NCBI RefSeq assembly: GCF_000818015.1
Contig: NZ_CP007511.1
Coordinates: forward strand, 3,420,501-3,484,500
DNA length: 64,000 nt
Source of the DNA: Stutzerimonas balearica DSM 6083
GTDB lineage: Bacteria > Pseudomonadota > Gammaproteobacteria > Pseudomonadales > Pseudomonadaceae
Reading direction: 5' to 3'
Shown here: piece after piece, positions 50,992-62,351 of the stretch
How the letters are laid out: every line of letters begins with the position of its first letter
Numbering within the stretch: position 1 is the stretch's first letter
The notes under the pieces: generated by a model
What the model saw: only the letters and a program-made list of their open reading frames with translations
Told to the model about the DNA's origin: nothing
Database searches by the model: none
Made by a program: the position numbers and the translations under genes

Positions 50992-51418
50992 AAAGCTGCT
51001 TGGCCCTTTCGCAGAACGCATCGACGAGCGTATTGGCAGCCTGGGTGAACAACGGCCCCAGCGCCATTTTCACCACCGGGCCGGCGTAATCGAAGCGCAG
51101 ATCGAGGCTGATCTTGCAGGCCTGCTCACCCAGCGCCTTGAATTCCCAGATGCCGTGCAGATGGCTGAACGGCCCTTCTTCGAGGGTCATCTCGATACGT
51201 TTGCCCGGCTCCAGATCGTTGCGCGTCTTGAAGCGCTGGCTCAGCCCGGCCTTGCCCACCGTCATGCTCGCCTGCATGTGCGTGTCGCTGCTGGACAGCA
51301 CTTCGGTGGCGGTACACCAGGGCAGGAACTGGGGATAGCTCGCCACATCGTTGACCATGTCGAACAGGGCCTGCGCAGGGTAAGGCAGCAGCGCGGAGCG
51401 TTGAATGTGCGTCGTCAT
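50984..51418 (-). CDS. ratA: RatA/CoQ10-type START-domain protein
   Basis: A 144-residue START-like (SRPBCC) protein of the family called RatA in E. coli and COQ10 in eukaryotes. Landmarks: SALLPYPAQALFDMVNDVASYPQFLPWC at the start and GPFSHLHGIWEFKAL in the middle. E. coli RatA was reported to block 70S association, but a ubiquinone-binding role is more in keeping with the family. Divergent from smpB. Confidence 0.9.
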   Translation of the reverse strand: MTTHIQRSALLPYPAQALFDMVNDVASYPQFLPWCTATEVLSSSDTHMQASMTVGKAGLSQRFKTRNDLEPGKRIEMTLEEGPFSHLHGIWEFKALGEQACKISLDLRFDYAGPVVKMALGPLFTQAANTLVDAFCERAKQLYG

Positions 51419-51559
51419 GCGGACCTTCTACTTCAGGTGCGAGCGCCGGCCGGCCGGTCAGCGTCAGGCAAGGCGCCGAAGACCCGACGCCTGAAACAAG
51501 TTGCAGCATTGTCCGGGATTAACCGGATCGCCTCAAGTTCACGCCAACGCGGCGAGCTG

Positions 51560-51588
51560 TCGCCAGCCGCAGCGCGACTGCCTATAAT
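51560..51588 (+). promoter_or_regulatory. smpB promoter, almost no leader
   Basis: -35 TCGCCA (51560-51565) and a perfect -10 TATAAT (51583-51588) with a 17-nt spacer. Only 9 nt separate the -10 from the smpB ATG at 51598, so transcripts from here would have a leader of 0-5 nt and no ribosome-binding site. Confidence 0.6.
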
Positions 51589-51597
51589 GCGCGCCCT

Positions 51598-52080
51598 ATG
51601 GCCAAACAGAAAAAGCAGTCCCCCGGGACCATCGCGCTTAACAAGAAAGCGCTACACGACTACTTCATCGAGCAGAAATTCGAAGCCGGGCTCGTGCTCG
51701 CCGGCTGGGAAGTCAAGAGTCTGCGCGCCGGCAAGGCCCAGCTCGTCGACAGCTACGTGCTGCTCAAGGATGGCGAGGCCTGGCTGATGGGCGCGCACAT
51801 CAGCCCGCTGACCAGCACCAGCACTCACGTGATCGCCGACCCGACCCGTACCCGCAAGCTGCTGCTGCACAAGCGCGAGCTGGGCAAGCTGTTCGGTGCC
51901 GTGCAGCAGAAGGGCTACGCCTGCGTAGCGCTGTCGCTGTACTGGAAGAAGCACATGATCAAGTGCGAGATCGCCCTGGCCAAGGGCAAGAAGGAATACG
52001 ACAAGCGCCACACCGCAAAGGAGCGCGACTCCGACCGGGAGATCCAGCGCGCCATTCGCAGCAAGGGCAAGGACGACTGA
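51598..52080 (+). CDS. smpB: SsrA-binding protein SmpB
   Basis: The protein partner of tmRNA in trans-translation, which rescues stalled ribosomes. The 160-residue protein has the family start [20 protein letters not shown], the [19 protein letters not shown] core near 38-56, and the basic C-terminal tail [16 protein letters not shown] that becomes helical in the decoding centre. The start ATG is the conserved one although no Shine-Dalgarno sequence precedes it. ssrA, its RNA partner, is encoded 9.3 kb downstream. Confidence 0.97.
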   Translation: MAKQKKQSPGTIALNKKALHDYFIEQKFEAGLVLAGWEVKSLRAGKAQLVDSYVLLKDGEAWLMGAHISPLTSTSTHVIADPTRTRKLLLHKRELGKLFGAVQQKGYACVALSLYWKKHMIKCEIALAKGKKEYDKRHTAKERDSDREIQRAIRSKGKDD

Positions 52081-52104
52081 CCGCGTCCGCCCTGCTCGCT
52101 CGCC

Positions 52105-52899
52105 TCAGCTCCTCACACCTGCCGCGAGGCCCCGCTCGCCATGCCGGCGCTGCGCCCGGGCCAGACGCTGCGCTTCCTGTTGTCCCTCGGCCAGCACTTC
52201 CTGCACATAGCTGATGTGTCGATGGATCACATCGCGCGCCTCGTTCGCCCGCCGCGCCATGATCGTTTCATAGAGCTCGCGGTGCTGGCTCATCAGCATG
52301 TCGCGCGTTTCGTCGCGCAGCGCATACATTCCGCCGATGTTGGTCACTACGTTGCGCTTGAGCAGATCGAACAGACCGCGGATGGTGTGCAGGAGCACGG
52401 CGTTGTGGCTGGCCTCGGCGATCGCCAGGTGGAACTGGGCGTCGGCCGCCCCCTCCTCGGCGCGGGTGACCTTGCCCTCGCGCGCATAGCAGTCCTGTAG
52501 CGCTTCGAAGGCTTCGGTCAGGCGCTGGCGGTCAACCTCGGTGGCGCGCAGCGCCGCGTAGTAGGCACAGCTGCCTTCGAGCGTATGACGGAACTCCAAC
52601 AGGTCCCGCTGAGCATCGCTGTTGTTCTCCAGCAGGTGCAGCAGCGGGTCGCTGAAGGTCGAGCCCAGCGACTCGGCGACGAAAGTGCCGCCGCCGTGCC
52701 GGCTGACCAGCAGCCCTTTGGCCGCCAGCTTCTGGATCGCCTCGCGCAGCGAGGGCCGCGAGACGCCGAACTGCTCGGCCAAGACGCGCTCGGCCGGCAG
52801 GCGCTCACCCGCCTTGAGCGTGCCCTCGAGAATCATCGTCTCCAGTTGCGCCACGATGCCATCAGCCAGCCGCCGCTGGCGCACCATTCCCACTTCCAT
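52105..52899 (-). CDS. lldR: Lactate-responsive GntR/FadR-type regulator LldR
   Basis: A repressor of the lactate utilisation operon, released by lactate. The 264-residue protein has an N-terminal winged helix (about 10-75: PAERVLAEQFGVSRPSLREAIQKLAAKGLLV) and a C-terminal FCD effector domain (about 95-235) whose Asp and His residues bind a metal and ligand. In-frame starts at 52899 and 52887 are both possible. It is divergent from lldP, with LldR-type operators between them. Confidence 0.92.
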   Translation of the reverse strand: MEVGMVRQRRLADGIVAQLETMILEGTLKAGERLPAERVLAEQFGVSRPSLREAIQKLAAKGLLVSRHGGGTFVAESLGSTFSDPLLHLLENNSDAQRDLLEFRHTLEGSCAYYAALRATEVDRQRLTEAFEALQDCYAREGKVTRAEEGAADAQFHLAIAEASHNAVLLHTIRGLFDLLKRNVVTNIGGMYALRDETRDMLMSQHRELYETIMARRANEARDVIHRHISYVQEVLAEGQQEAQRLARAQRRHGERGLAAGVRS

Positions 52900-52911
52900 T
52901 CATGCCTCGAT

Positions 52912-52922
52912 TGGTTTGACCA
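52912..52922. promoter_or_regulatory. Half-conserved LldR operator beside lldR
   Basis: TGGTTTGACCA is an imperfect version of the TGGT-N3-ACCA core seen in the lldP operator, 13 nt upstream of the lldR start. It may give autoregulation. Confidence 0.4.
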
Positions 52923-53001
52923 CTATATAGGCAGCCAGACTAGCGAGCGCCCTCAGCCCCCGCAAGACGCCGCCCTGCGACCAAAGTCTATGCAGGCCTC
53001 A

Positions 53002-53031
53002 TTGACGCATTGACAAGTGAACTCTTACGCT
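53002..53031 (+). promoter_or_regulatory. Candidate lldP promoter
   Basis: -35 TTGACG (53002-53007) with -10 TACGCT (53026-53031), spacer 18. A second TTGACA begins at 53010 and could pair with a weaker -10. Either start would fall just before or within the LldR operator at 53049. Confidence 0.4.
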
Positions 53032-53048
53032 GGCCATTCTCTGCCGAG

Positions 53049-53065
53049 AATTGGTATTACCAATT
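53049..53065. promoter_or_regulatory. LldR operator upstream of lldP
   Basis: AATTGGTATTACCAATT is a perfect 17-bp palindrome (8+1+8) of the TTGGT-N3-ACCAA type bound by LldR and related FCD/GntR regulators. It lies just downstream of the candidate lldP promoter, a position suited to repression. Confidence 0.8.
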
Positions 53066-53176
53066 TACAAAACGAGCATCAAACAAAAAGAGGATCCTCC
53101 ATGCCGTTTTTGCTCAGCTGTCTTCCCGCGGCCCTGCCGGGCTATCAATCGTGCAACGTGACGGCGGAGGTCTGAC

Positions 53177-54871
53177 ATGTCGACAGGTATGCTCGCCCTG
53201 TTTGCCTTTTCCCCGATCCTGCTCGCCGCTGTCCTGCTGATCGGCCTGCGCTGGCCGGCCCGCACGGCGATGCCGCTGGTGTACGTCGTCACCGCCGCTG
53301 TCGCGTTGTTCGTCTGGGACATGAGTTTCAACCGGGTCCTCGCCTCCACGCTGCAGGGGCTGGTCATCACCATCGGCCTGCTGTGGATCATCTTCGGCGC
53401 GATTCTGCTGCTGAACACCCTGAAGCATTCCGGCGGCATCACCGCCATCCGTGCCGGCTTCACCACCGTCAGCCCTGACCGCCGCATCCAGGCCATCATC
53501 ATCGCCTGGCTGTTCGGCTGCTTCATCGAAGGCGCCTCGGGCTTCGGTACGCCGGCGGCGATTGCTGCGCCGCTGCTGGTAGCGATCGGCTTCCCGGCGA
53601 TGGCTGCGGTCTTGATGGGCATGCTGGTCCAGAGCACGCCGGTATCCTTCGGCGCGGTCGGCACGCCGATCATCGTCGGCGTCAACAGCGGCCTGGATAC
53701 CGCCACCATCGGCGCCCAGCTGGTCGAGCAAGGTTCGAGCTGGCAGGCCTACCTGCAGCAGATCACCAGCAGCGTGGCGATCACCCACGCCATCGTCGGC
53801 ACCGTGATGCCGCTGATCATGGTGCTGATGCTGACCCGCTTCTTTGGCAAGGAAAAGAGCTGGAAGGCCGGCTTCGAAGTGCTGCCGTTCGCGATCTTCG
53901 CCGGGCTGGCGTTCACCCTGCCCTACGTCGCCACCGGCGTATTCCTCGGCCCTGAATTCCCCTCCCTGCTCGGCGGCCTGATCGGCCTGGGCATCGTCAC
54001 CACCGCGGCGCGCATGGGCTTTCTGGTACCCAAGCGCACCTGGGACTTCGCCGACGCGAAGGACTGGCCGAGCGAATGGCTGGGCAGCGTGGAAATGAAG
54101 CTCGAGGACCTGGCAGCCCGCCCGATGAGCACCTTCCGTGCCTGGCTGCCCTACGTGCTGGTCGGCGCGCTGCTGGTGATCAGCCGTGTGTTCCCCGACA
54201 TCGGCAACCTGCTCAAGGCCTGGAACATCGCCTTCAACGACCTGCTCGGCGAAGCCGGCGTCAGCGCCAGCATCCAGCCGCTGTACCTGCCGGGCGGCAT
54301 TCTCGTCCTGGTGGTTCTGGCGACCTTCTTCCTGCATGGCATGAAGGCCCGCGAGCTGGGCGCAGCGGTCAAGGAATCCTCCAGCGTGCTGCTGAGCGCC
54401 GGCTTCGTACTGCTGTTCACCGTGCCGATGGTGCGCATCCTGATCAACTCCGGGGTGAATGCCGGCGAGCTGGCCAGCATGCCGATCACCATGGCGCGCT
54501 ATGTCGCCGACAGCGTCGGCAGCGTCTATCCGCTGCTGGCACCGACGGTAGGTGCGCTGGGCGCCTTCCTGGCCGGCTCGAATACCGTCAGCAACATGAT
54601 GTTCAGCCAGTTCCAGTTCGGCGTCGCCACCAACCTCGGCATCTCCGGCGCGATGATCGTTGCCATCCAGGCCGTCGGCGCCGCCGCCGGCAACATGGTG
54701 GCGATCCACAACGTGGTTGCCGCATCCGCCACCGTTGGCCTGCTCGGCCGCGAAGGGCAGACCTTGCGCAAGACCGTTTGGCCTACGCTGTACTACGTAC
54801 TGTTCACGGGGGCGATCGGCCTGATCGCGATCTACGTGATGGGCGTGACCGACCCGCTGGTCGGTAAGTAA
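53177..54871 (+). CDS. lldP: L-lactate permease
   Basis: A proton-coupled lactate importer of the LctP family. The 564-residue protein has about 12-14 hydrophobic segments and the family sequences [24 protein letters not shown] near 113-136 and [22 protein letters not shown] near 458-479. The ATG has GGAGG nine nt upstream. First gene of the lactate operon, under the LldR operator. Confidence 0.95.
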   Translation: MSTGMLALFAFSPILLAAVLLIGLRWPARTAMPLVYVVTAAVALFVWDMSFNRVLASTLQGLVITIGLLWIIFGAILLLNTLKHSGGITAIRAGFTTVSPDRRIQAIIIAWLFGCFIEGASGFGTPAAIAAPLLVAIGFPAMAAVLMGMLVQSTPVSFGAVGTPIIVGVNSGLDTATIGAQLVEQGSSWQAYLQQITSSVAITHAIVGTVMPLIMVLMLTRFFGKEKSWKAGFEVLPFAIFAGLAFTLPYVATGVFLGPEFPSLLGGLIGLGIVTTAARMGFLVPKRTWDFADAKDWPSEWLGSVEMKLEDLAARPMSTFRAWLPYVLVGALLVISRVFPDIGNLLKAWNIAFNDLLGEAGVSASIQPLYLPGGILVLVVLATFFLHGMKARELGAAVKESSSVLLSAGFVLLFTVPMVRILINSGVNAGELASMPITMARYVADSVGSVYPLLAPTVGALGAFLAGSNTVSNMMFSQFQFGVATNLGISGAMIVAIQAVGAAAGNMVAIHNVVAASATVGLLGREGQTLRKTVWPTLYYVLFTGAIGLIAIYVMGVTDPLVGK

Positions 54872-54885
54872 GACAACCGTGAAAC

Positions 54886-54909
54886 CTTGCCCCGCCCATG
54901 CGGGGCAAG
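54886..54909 (+). terminator. Perfect 10-bp hairpin between lldP and lldE
   Basis: CTTGCCCCGC-CCAT-GCGGGGCAAG sits in the 94-nt gap after lldP. No T run follows, so it is more likely an mRNA stability or partial attenuation element that sets lldP apart from lldEFG-dld. Confidence 0.6.
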
Positions 54910-54965
54910 AGCGCTTCAACCTCCCGCAGTTTGCGGATAACCGGGCCCACCCGGAGACCAAGCCG

Positions 54966-55787
54966 ATGAGCGAACTCTTCTACAACGCCGCGCCGAACGC
55001 CACCCGCGTCGCGCCGCCGCTGCCCAAACCACGCGAATATCCTGCCAAGCCGAGCCAGGTTTACCTGTTCGGTACCTGCGTGGTGGATCTGTTCTATCCC
55101 GAGGCTGGCCTGGATGCCATCCGCCTGCTCGAGCGCGAAGGATTGACCGTGCACTACCCGCAGGGTCAGACCTGCTGCGGCCAGCCGGCCTACACCACCG
55201 GCTATACCGACGAGGCGCGAAAGGTCGCCCGTGCGCAGCTGGAGCTGTTCGCCAACGACTGGCCGGTAGTCGTCCCTTCCGGTTCCTGCGCCGGCATGCT
55301 GCGCCACCATTATCTGGACCTGTTCAAGGACGAGCCGGCCACGCTGAAGAAGGCCCAGGCGCTGGCCGAGCGCACCTTCGAGCTGGCCGAGTTCCTGCTC
55401 AACGTCTGCAAGGTCGAGTTCAAGGATGCCGGCACGCCGACCAAGGTCGCCCTGCACACCTCCTGCTCGGCTCGGCGCGAAATGAATACCCATCTGCACG
55501 GCCGCGCCCTGCTCGCCCAGCTGGGCCAGGTCGAGCGCGTCGAGCATGACCACGAGAGCGAATGCTGCGGCTTCGGCGGCACCTTCAGCGTGCGCATGCC
55601 CGATATCTCCGGCGCCATGGTGCTGGACAAGACCCGTGCGCTGAAGGAATCCGGCGCGCACCAGGTGGTCAGCGCCGACTGCGGCTGCCTGATGAACATC
55701 AACGGCTCGCTGGAAAAGCAGCGTGAAGCCCTGCGCGGCCAGCACCTGGCGAGCTTCCTCTGGCAACGCACCGGAGGTGCCCGATGA
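54966..55787 (+). CDS. lldE: L-lactate dehydrogenase complex protein LldE (LutA)
   Basis: One of three subunits of the iron-sulfur L-lactate dehydrogenase LldEFG (LutABC in Bacillus). The 273-residue protein has two CCG domains, with TCCGQPAY near 60 and ECCGFGG near 195 plus SGSCAGM and DCGCLMNI, typical of heterodisulfide-reductase-like [4Fe-4S] binding. The ATG at 54966 gives MSELFYNA. Its stop overlaps the lldF ATG. Confidence 0.94.
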   Translation: MSELFYNAAPNATRVAPPLPKPREYPAKPSQVYLFGTCVVDLFYPEAGLDAIRLLEREGLTVHYPQGQTCCGQPAYTTGYTDEARKVARAQLELFANDWPVVVPSGSCAGMLRHHYLDLFKDEPATLKKAQALAERTFELAEFLLNVCKVEFKDAGTPTKVALHTSCSARREMNTHLHGRALLAQLGQVERVEHDHESECCGFGGTFSVRMPDISGAMVLDKTRALKESGAHQVVSADCGCLMNINGSLEKQREALRGQHLASFLWQRTGGAR

Positions 55788-57244
55788 ACGCCGAACAGCG
55801 TATTCCCGCGATTCAGATCGAAAACGCCGGCGACCCGGATTTCCGCGCCCGCGCACGCAAGTCGCTGAAGGATGAGCAGCTGCGGCGCAACTTCCGCACC
55901 GCCATGGACTCGCTGATGACCAAGCGCGCCGCGGCGTTCAGCGATGCCGACGAACGCGAGCGGCTGCGCGAAATGGGCAACCATATCCGCGCCCGCGCAC
56001 TGTCCAAGCTGCCCGAACTGCTCGAGCGGCTGGAAGCCAACCTGACCCGCAACGGTGTGAAGGTGCACTGGGCGGAGACGGTAGACGAGGCGAACAACAT
56101 CGTCCTCGAGATCGCCCGCGCTCACGAGGCGCGCCAAGTGATCAAGGGAAAATCGATGGTCAGCGAAGAAATGGAGATGAACCATTTCCTCGACGGCCAT
56201 GGCATCGAATGCCTGGAATCGGACATGGGCGAGTACATCGTCCAGCTCGACCACGAGAAGCCTTCTCATATCATCATGCCGGCAATCCACAAGAACGCCG
56301 GCCAGGTCGCGTCCCTGTTCCACGAGAAACTCGGCGTGGAGTACACCAAGGACGTCGACCAACTCATTCAGATCGGTCGCCGCACGCTGCGGCAGAAGTT
56401 CTTCGAGGCCAATATCGGCGTCTCCGGGGTGAACTTCGCAGTGGCCGAGACCGGCACCCTGCTGCTGGTGGAGAACGAAGGCAACGGCCGCATGAGCACC
56501 ACCGTGCCGCCGGTACATATCGCCGTCACCGGCATCGAAAAGGTGGTGGAGAACCTGCGCGACGTGGTCCCGCTGCTCTCGCTGCTGACCCGCTCGGCGC
56601 TCGGCCAGCCGATCACCACCTACGTCAACATGATCTCCGGCCCGCGCAAGGCCGACGAGCTCGACGGCCCGCAGGAAGTGCATCTGATCCTGCTGGACAA
56701 CGGTCGCAGCCAGGCCTTCGCCGACAGCGAGCTGCGCCAGACGCTGAACTGCATCCGCTGCGGCGCCTGCATGAACCACTGCCCGGTGTACACCCGCGTC
56801 GGCGGCCACACCTACGGCGAGGTCTATCCCGGGCCGATCGGCAAGATCATCACCCCGCACATGGTCGGCTTGGACAAGGTGCCGGATCACCCCAGCGCCT
56901 CGTCGCTGTGCGGCGCCTGCGGCGAAGTCTGCCCGGTGAAGATTCCGATTCCGACCCTCCTGCGGCGCCTGCGCGAGGAAAACGTCAAGGCGCCGGACGA
57001 TCCGCACAAGGTCATGCGCGGCCAGGGCAGCAAGTACTCGCGCAAGGAGCGGCTGATCTGGGCCGGCTGGCGCCTGCTCAACACCAGCCCGACGCTGTAC
57101 CGCGTATTCGGCTTCTTCGCCACACGCCTGCGCGGCCTGACGCCATCGAACATCGGCCCCTGGACGCAGAACCACAGCGCACCGAAACCGGCTGCCCGCT
57201 CGCTGCACGAGCTGGCCCGCGAGCACCTGGAGGGCAAGCGATGA
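55784..57244 (+). CDS. lldF: L-lactate dehydrogenase iron-sulfur subunit LldF (LutB)
   Basis: The 486-residue ferredoxin-type subunit of LldEFG. The N-terminal two thirds is a LUD domain (about 70-300). Two cluster motifs follow: CIRCGACMNHCP near 323-334 and CGACGEVCP near 376-384. They would carry electrons from lactate towards the quinone pool. Overlaps lldE and lldG by 4 nt each (ATGA), so the three are translationally coupled. Confidence 0.95.
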   Translation: MNAEQRIPAIQIENAGDPDFRARARKSLKDEQLRRNFRTAMDSLMTKRAAAFSDADERERLREMGNHIRARALSKLPELLERLEANLTRNGVKVHWAETVDEANNIVLEIARAHEARQVIKGKSMVSEEMEMNHFLDGHGIECLESDMGEYIVQLDHEKPSHIIMPAIHKNAGQVASLFHEKLGVEYTKDVDQLIQIGRRTLRQKFFEANIGVSGVNFAVAETGTLLLVENEGNGRMSTTVPPVHIAVTGIEKVVENLRDVVPLLSLLTRSALGQPITTYVNMISGPRKADELDGPQEVHLILLDNGRSQAFADSELRQTLNCIRCGACMNHCPVYTRVGGHTYGEVYPGPIGKIITPHMVGLDKVPDHPSASSLCGACGEVCPVKIPIPTLLRRLREENVKAPDDPHKVMRGQGSKYSRKERLIWAGWRLLNTSPTLYRVFGFFATRLRGLTPSNIGPWTQNHSAPKPAARSLHELAREHLEGKR

Positions 57245-57908
57245 GCGCCAAAGCCAACATTCTCGCCAAGCTGAAAAAAAGCCTGGAGGGCACTACGCCG
57301 ATCGTCGATGACTACGACGAGTCGCTGGTGACCCAGCCCTGGAGCTACGCGCCGGAGCAGCGCATCGCCCGCCTGCGTCAGCTGATGGAAGCGGTGCACA
57401 CCGAGATTCACCTGACCACGGACGCCGGCTGGCCCGCCCTGCTCGAACAGCTGCTGCACGACCGCCAGCTGCCGAGCCTGCTGATCGCCCCGACCACGCC
57501 GTACGGCCAGCGCTTCACCGCGCATTGCGCCGGTCGTGAAGGCCTGCCGACGCTGAAGGCCTACGACCGCCCGGTCGAGGACTGGAAGGACGAGCTGTTC
57601 AACGACACCCCGGCCAGCCTCACCGGCACCCTCGGCGCCATTGCCTCCACCGGCAGCCTGATCATGTGGCCGACCCGCGAGGAGCCGCGCCTGATGAGCC
57701 TGGTGCCGCCGGTGCACTTCGCCATCCTCAAGGCCAGCGAAATCCACGACAACTTCTACGAGATCCAGCAGAAGTTCCAGTGGGCTGCCGGCATGCCGAC
57801 CAATGCGCTGCTGGTTTCCGGCCCGTCGAAAACCGCCGACATCGAACAGGTGCTAGCGTATGGCGCCCACGGGCCGAAAGATCTGGTCCTGCTGATCCTG
57901 GAGGACGC

Positions 57909-57912
<4 letters not shown>
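57241..57912 (+). CDS. lldG: L-lactate dehydrogenase complex protein LldG (LutC)
   Basis: The 223-residue third subunit of LldEFG, with a LUD domain (about 60-222). Family sequence: GTLGAIASTGSLIMWPTREEPRLMSLVPPVH around 125-155 and SGPSKTADIEQVLAYGAHGPKDL near the end. No cysteine clusters. The ATG at 57241 overlaps the lldF stop, and its own stop overlaps the dld ATG. Confidence 0.93.
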
Positions 57913-60758
<2,846 letters not shown>

Positions 60759-60765
60759 GTGGCCC

Positions 60766-60798
60766 AACGGCCCGGCCGCCAAGCCGGGCCGTTTCGTT
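60766..60798 (+). terminator. Terminator of the lactate operon
   Basis: AACGGCCCGGC-CGCCAA-GCCGGGCCGTT is a perfect 11-bp stem, followed by TCGTTTG, 7 nt past the dld stop. Confidence 0.8.
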
Positions 60799-60934
60799 TG
60801 TGGCAGTTCGATGAACGCTCAAGCGCAATCGCAGTCGGAATTTCAGAGCCCGTGACGGGTTCGCTTCGACTCGGTGCCGCTGCTCACCCGTACGCCTGGC
60901 GGACCGGGAAGTCCAAAAGACTGGAGGACCCACA

Positions 60935-61240
60935 ATGAAGATCCACGTATTGCTCGCATCAGCCGCCCTGCTGGCCAGCCCCGCCGTCTTTGCCGAAGAC
61001 GATCTGTGCGCGATCAACCTGCAGGAAATCGAGAACAACATGGCGACCAACACCGTCACTCTCGGCGAGCCGGCGCGCAGCCAGGTCGAGGAGCTGACCC
61101 AGAAGGCCAAACAGGCGCAACAGGCTGGCGACAAGGAAGCGTGCATCGCCCACAGCACCAAGGCGCTACAGGAACTCAAAGGCCCGGGCAGCAGCGGCAG
61201 CGGCGGCACCAGTGGCTCCGGCTCCGGCGCCGGCCAGTAA
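60935..61240 (+). CDS. Small secreted protein with Gly/Ser-rich tail
   Basis: A 101-residue protein that I do not recognise functionally. It has a signal peptide (about 1-20, ending AVFA-E), so the mature protein of about 81 residues is periplasmic. Two cysteines (in DLCAIN and EACIAH) could form one disulfide. The middle is a helical, Gln/Lys/Ala-rich stretch, and the last 22 residues are a low-complexity Ser-Gly tail. The ATG has GGAGG seven nt upstream, so it is a real gene. Short proteins of this form occur in other pseudomonads. Confidence 0.75.
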   Translation: MKIHVLLASAALLASPAVFAEDDLCAINLQEIENNMATNTVTLGEPARSQVEELTQKAKQAQQAGDKEACIAHSTKALQELKGPGSSGSGGTSGSGSGAGQ

Positions 61241-61250
61241 GAAAGGCGGC

Positions 61251-61274
61251 CCGGGCCGGCTTGCACCGGCCCGG
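61251..61274 (+). terminator. GC-rich hairpin after the small secreted protein gene
   Basis: CCGGGCCGG-CTTGCA-CCGGCCCGG is a perfect 9-bp stem 11 nt past the stop codon. T residues occur only 14 nt further on, so termination would be weak or Rho-assisted. Confidence 0.5.
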
Positions 61275-61316
61275 CCGCACCCTGATCATTTCTTAACCAG
61301 CATGGCTAAAAAATGA

Positions 61317-61345
61317 TCGACAAGCCCAAATCACCCTAGTAGACT
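61317..61345 (+). promoter_or_regulatory. Promoter of ssrA
   Basis: -35 TCGACA (61317-61322) and -10 TAGACT (61340-61345) with a 17-nt spacer. Start near 61352 gives a precursor with about 26 nt before the mature tmRNA 5' end, to be removed by RNase P. Confidence 0.6.
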
Positions 61346-61377
61346 CCGCAGCCACTGAAGCACCACAAGCTGCACCA

Positions 61378-61756
61378 GGGGCCGATTAGGATTCGACGCC
61401 GGTAACGAAACTTGAGGGGCATGCCGAGTTGGTAACAGAACTCGTAAATAAACTGTTGCAAACCTATAGTTGCCAACGACGACAACTACGAAGGGTACGC
61501 GCTAGCCGCCTAACCTTCATCTGGTAGCTTCGGCTCCAGCGGTCACTAGGGGATGCCTGTAAACCCGAAATGACCGTCAGATAGAACAGGATCGCCGCCA
61601 AGTTCGCTGTAGACGTAACGGCTAAATCTCATACAGCTCGCTCCAAGCACCCTGCCAATCGGGCGGCGCGGAGTTAACTCAGTAGATCTGGCTAAGCATG
61701 TAGAACCAATAGCGGAGAGCTGGCGGACGGGGGTTCAAATCCCCCCGGCTCCACCA
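61378..61756 (+). ncRNA. ssrA: Transfer-messenger RNA
   Basis: tmRNA rescues stalled ribosomes together with SmpB. The 379-nt sequence starts GGGGCCGATTAGGATTCGAC and ends GGCTCCACCA; the 7-bp acceptor stem GGGGCCG pairs with CGGCTCC, with one G-U pair, and the T-arm GGTTCAAATCC is present. The tag-coding frame is at 61472-61513: GCC resume codon, then AlaAsnAspAspAsnTyrGluGlyTyrAlaLeuAlaAla and TAA. The CCA is encoded. The 3' tRNA-like end is a common integration site for mobile elements. Confidence 0.96.
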
Positions 61757-62061
61757 ATATTCAAACCCCAACCACTCTCGGTTGGGGTTTTTTCTTATGT
61801 GCTCCCGCCAGACCCCGCGAACATGCGCGGAACGCTGAGTAGGTTTGCGGACTTCGACAGTCCGGCTGCCTGCTTACCGCTGGCCATATGGTGCTCTCTC
61901 CGGGCCATTCCTCTCTCTTTTCTGTCCGCCTCAAAACCGCCCGAAGTCCGCAGGCGTCACACCTGCGACCTATGTAAATCAATGGCTTGCACGTTGATCG
62001 ATCAAGCGGTTGTTCTTTGGAATTGGTAGGATGAGCACTTATGAATCCATAAGGAGAGGTC
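61757..62061. other. Non-coding stretch between ssrA and a two-CxxC protein gene
   Basis: Apart from the ssrA terminator, this 305-base stretch has no gene I can support. Two short opposing frames of 76 and 103 codons cross it but have no ribosome-binding site, no recognisable motif and run through the terminator or unrelated sequence. The last 80 bases are clearly less GC-rich than the core genome, which fits a junction with acquired DNA. Confidence 0.6.
61763..61796 (+). terminator. Intrinsic terminator of ssrA
   Basis: AAACCCCAACC-ACTCTC-GGTTGGGGTTT is a perfect 11-bp stem continued by TTTCTT, starting 7 nt after the encoded CCA. Confidence 0.95.
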
Positions 62062-62295
62062 ATGGGAATCATCGATCAAACGACCTACACGCTCACTTGC
62101 CCCAAATGTGGTGCCAGTGAGTCTCAGAAAGTCCTCGACAAAGGCTCCAACTGGAGCGGTTCATGGTGGCAAAGCGGTGCGAGCTTCACGCACTTCCAAA
62201 CAACCTGGGATGGCGAAGGCGGGTCTGTTGAGCCCGAGCTGTCCATTGCGACTTGTAAGAGTTGCCAGTCCAAGGCCCAGGTTGCCATCAGCTGA
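62062..62295 (+). CDS. Small zinc-ribbon-like protein of unknown function
   Basis: A 77-residue protein with CPKC at residues 13-16 and CKSC near 65-68, which would make a zinc ribbon, joined by an aromatic stretch (NWSGSWWQSGASFTHFQTTW). A strong ribosome-binding site AAGGAGAGG lies just upstream of the ATG, so it is very likely expressed. Its lower GC and its location between ssrA and a recombinase suggest acquired DNA. I do not recognise the family and assign no function. Confidence 0.7.
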   Translation: MGIIDQTTYTLTCPKCGASESQKVLDKGSNWSGSWWQSGASFTHFQTTWDGEGGSVEPELSIATCKSCQSKAQVAIS

Positions 62296-62351
62296 CGAGT
62301 AAATTTTGAAAGCTGCTTTGGCCCGGTAACCGTAACGATGCGGGTGGCGAC

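Noticed and set aside
53114..54961. 615-codon frame on the - strand opposite lldP
   Set aside because: Antisense to a certain membrane protein gene; it covers the operator region and has no family features.
55310..57226. 638-codon frame on the - strand opposite lldE/lldF
   Set aside because: A shadow of the strongly biased codons of lldE and lldF; composition is rich in Ala, Arg, Gly and His with no motif.
61799..62029. 76-codon frame on the + strand after ssrA
   Set aside because: No ribosome-binding site and no recognisable motif; a CDLC fragment alone is not enough.
61761..62072. 103-codon frame on the - strand next to ssrA
   Set aside because: It ends inside the ssrA terminator, overlaps the ribosome-binding site of the zinc-ribbon gene and has no recognisable sequence.
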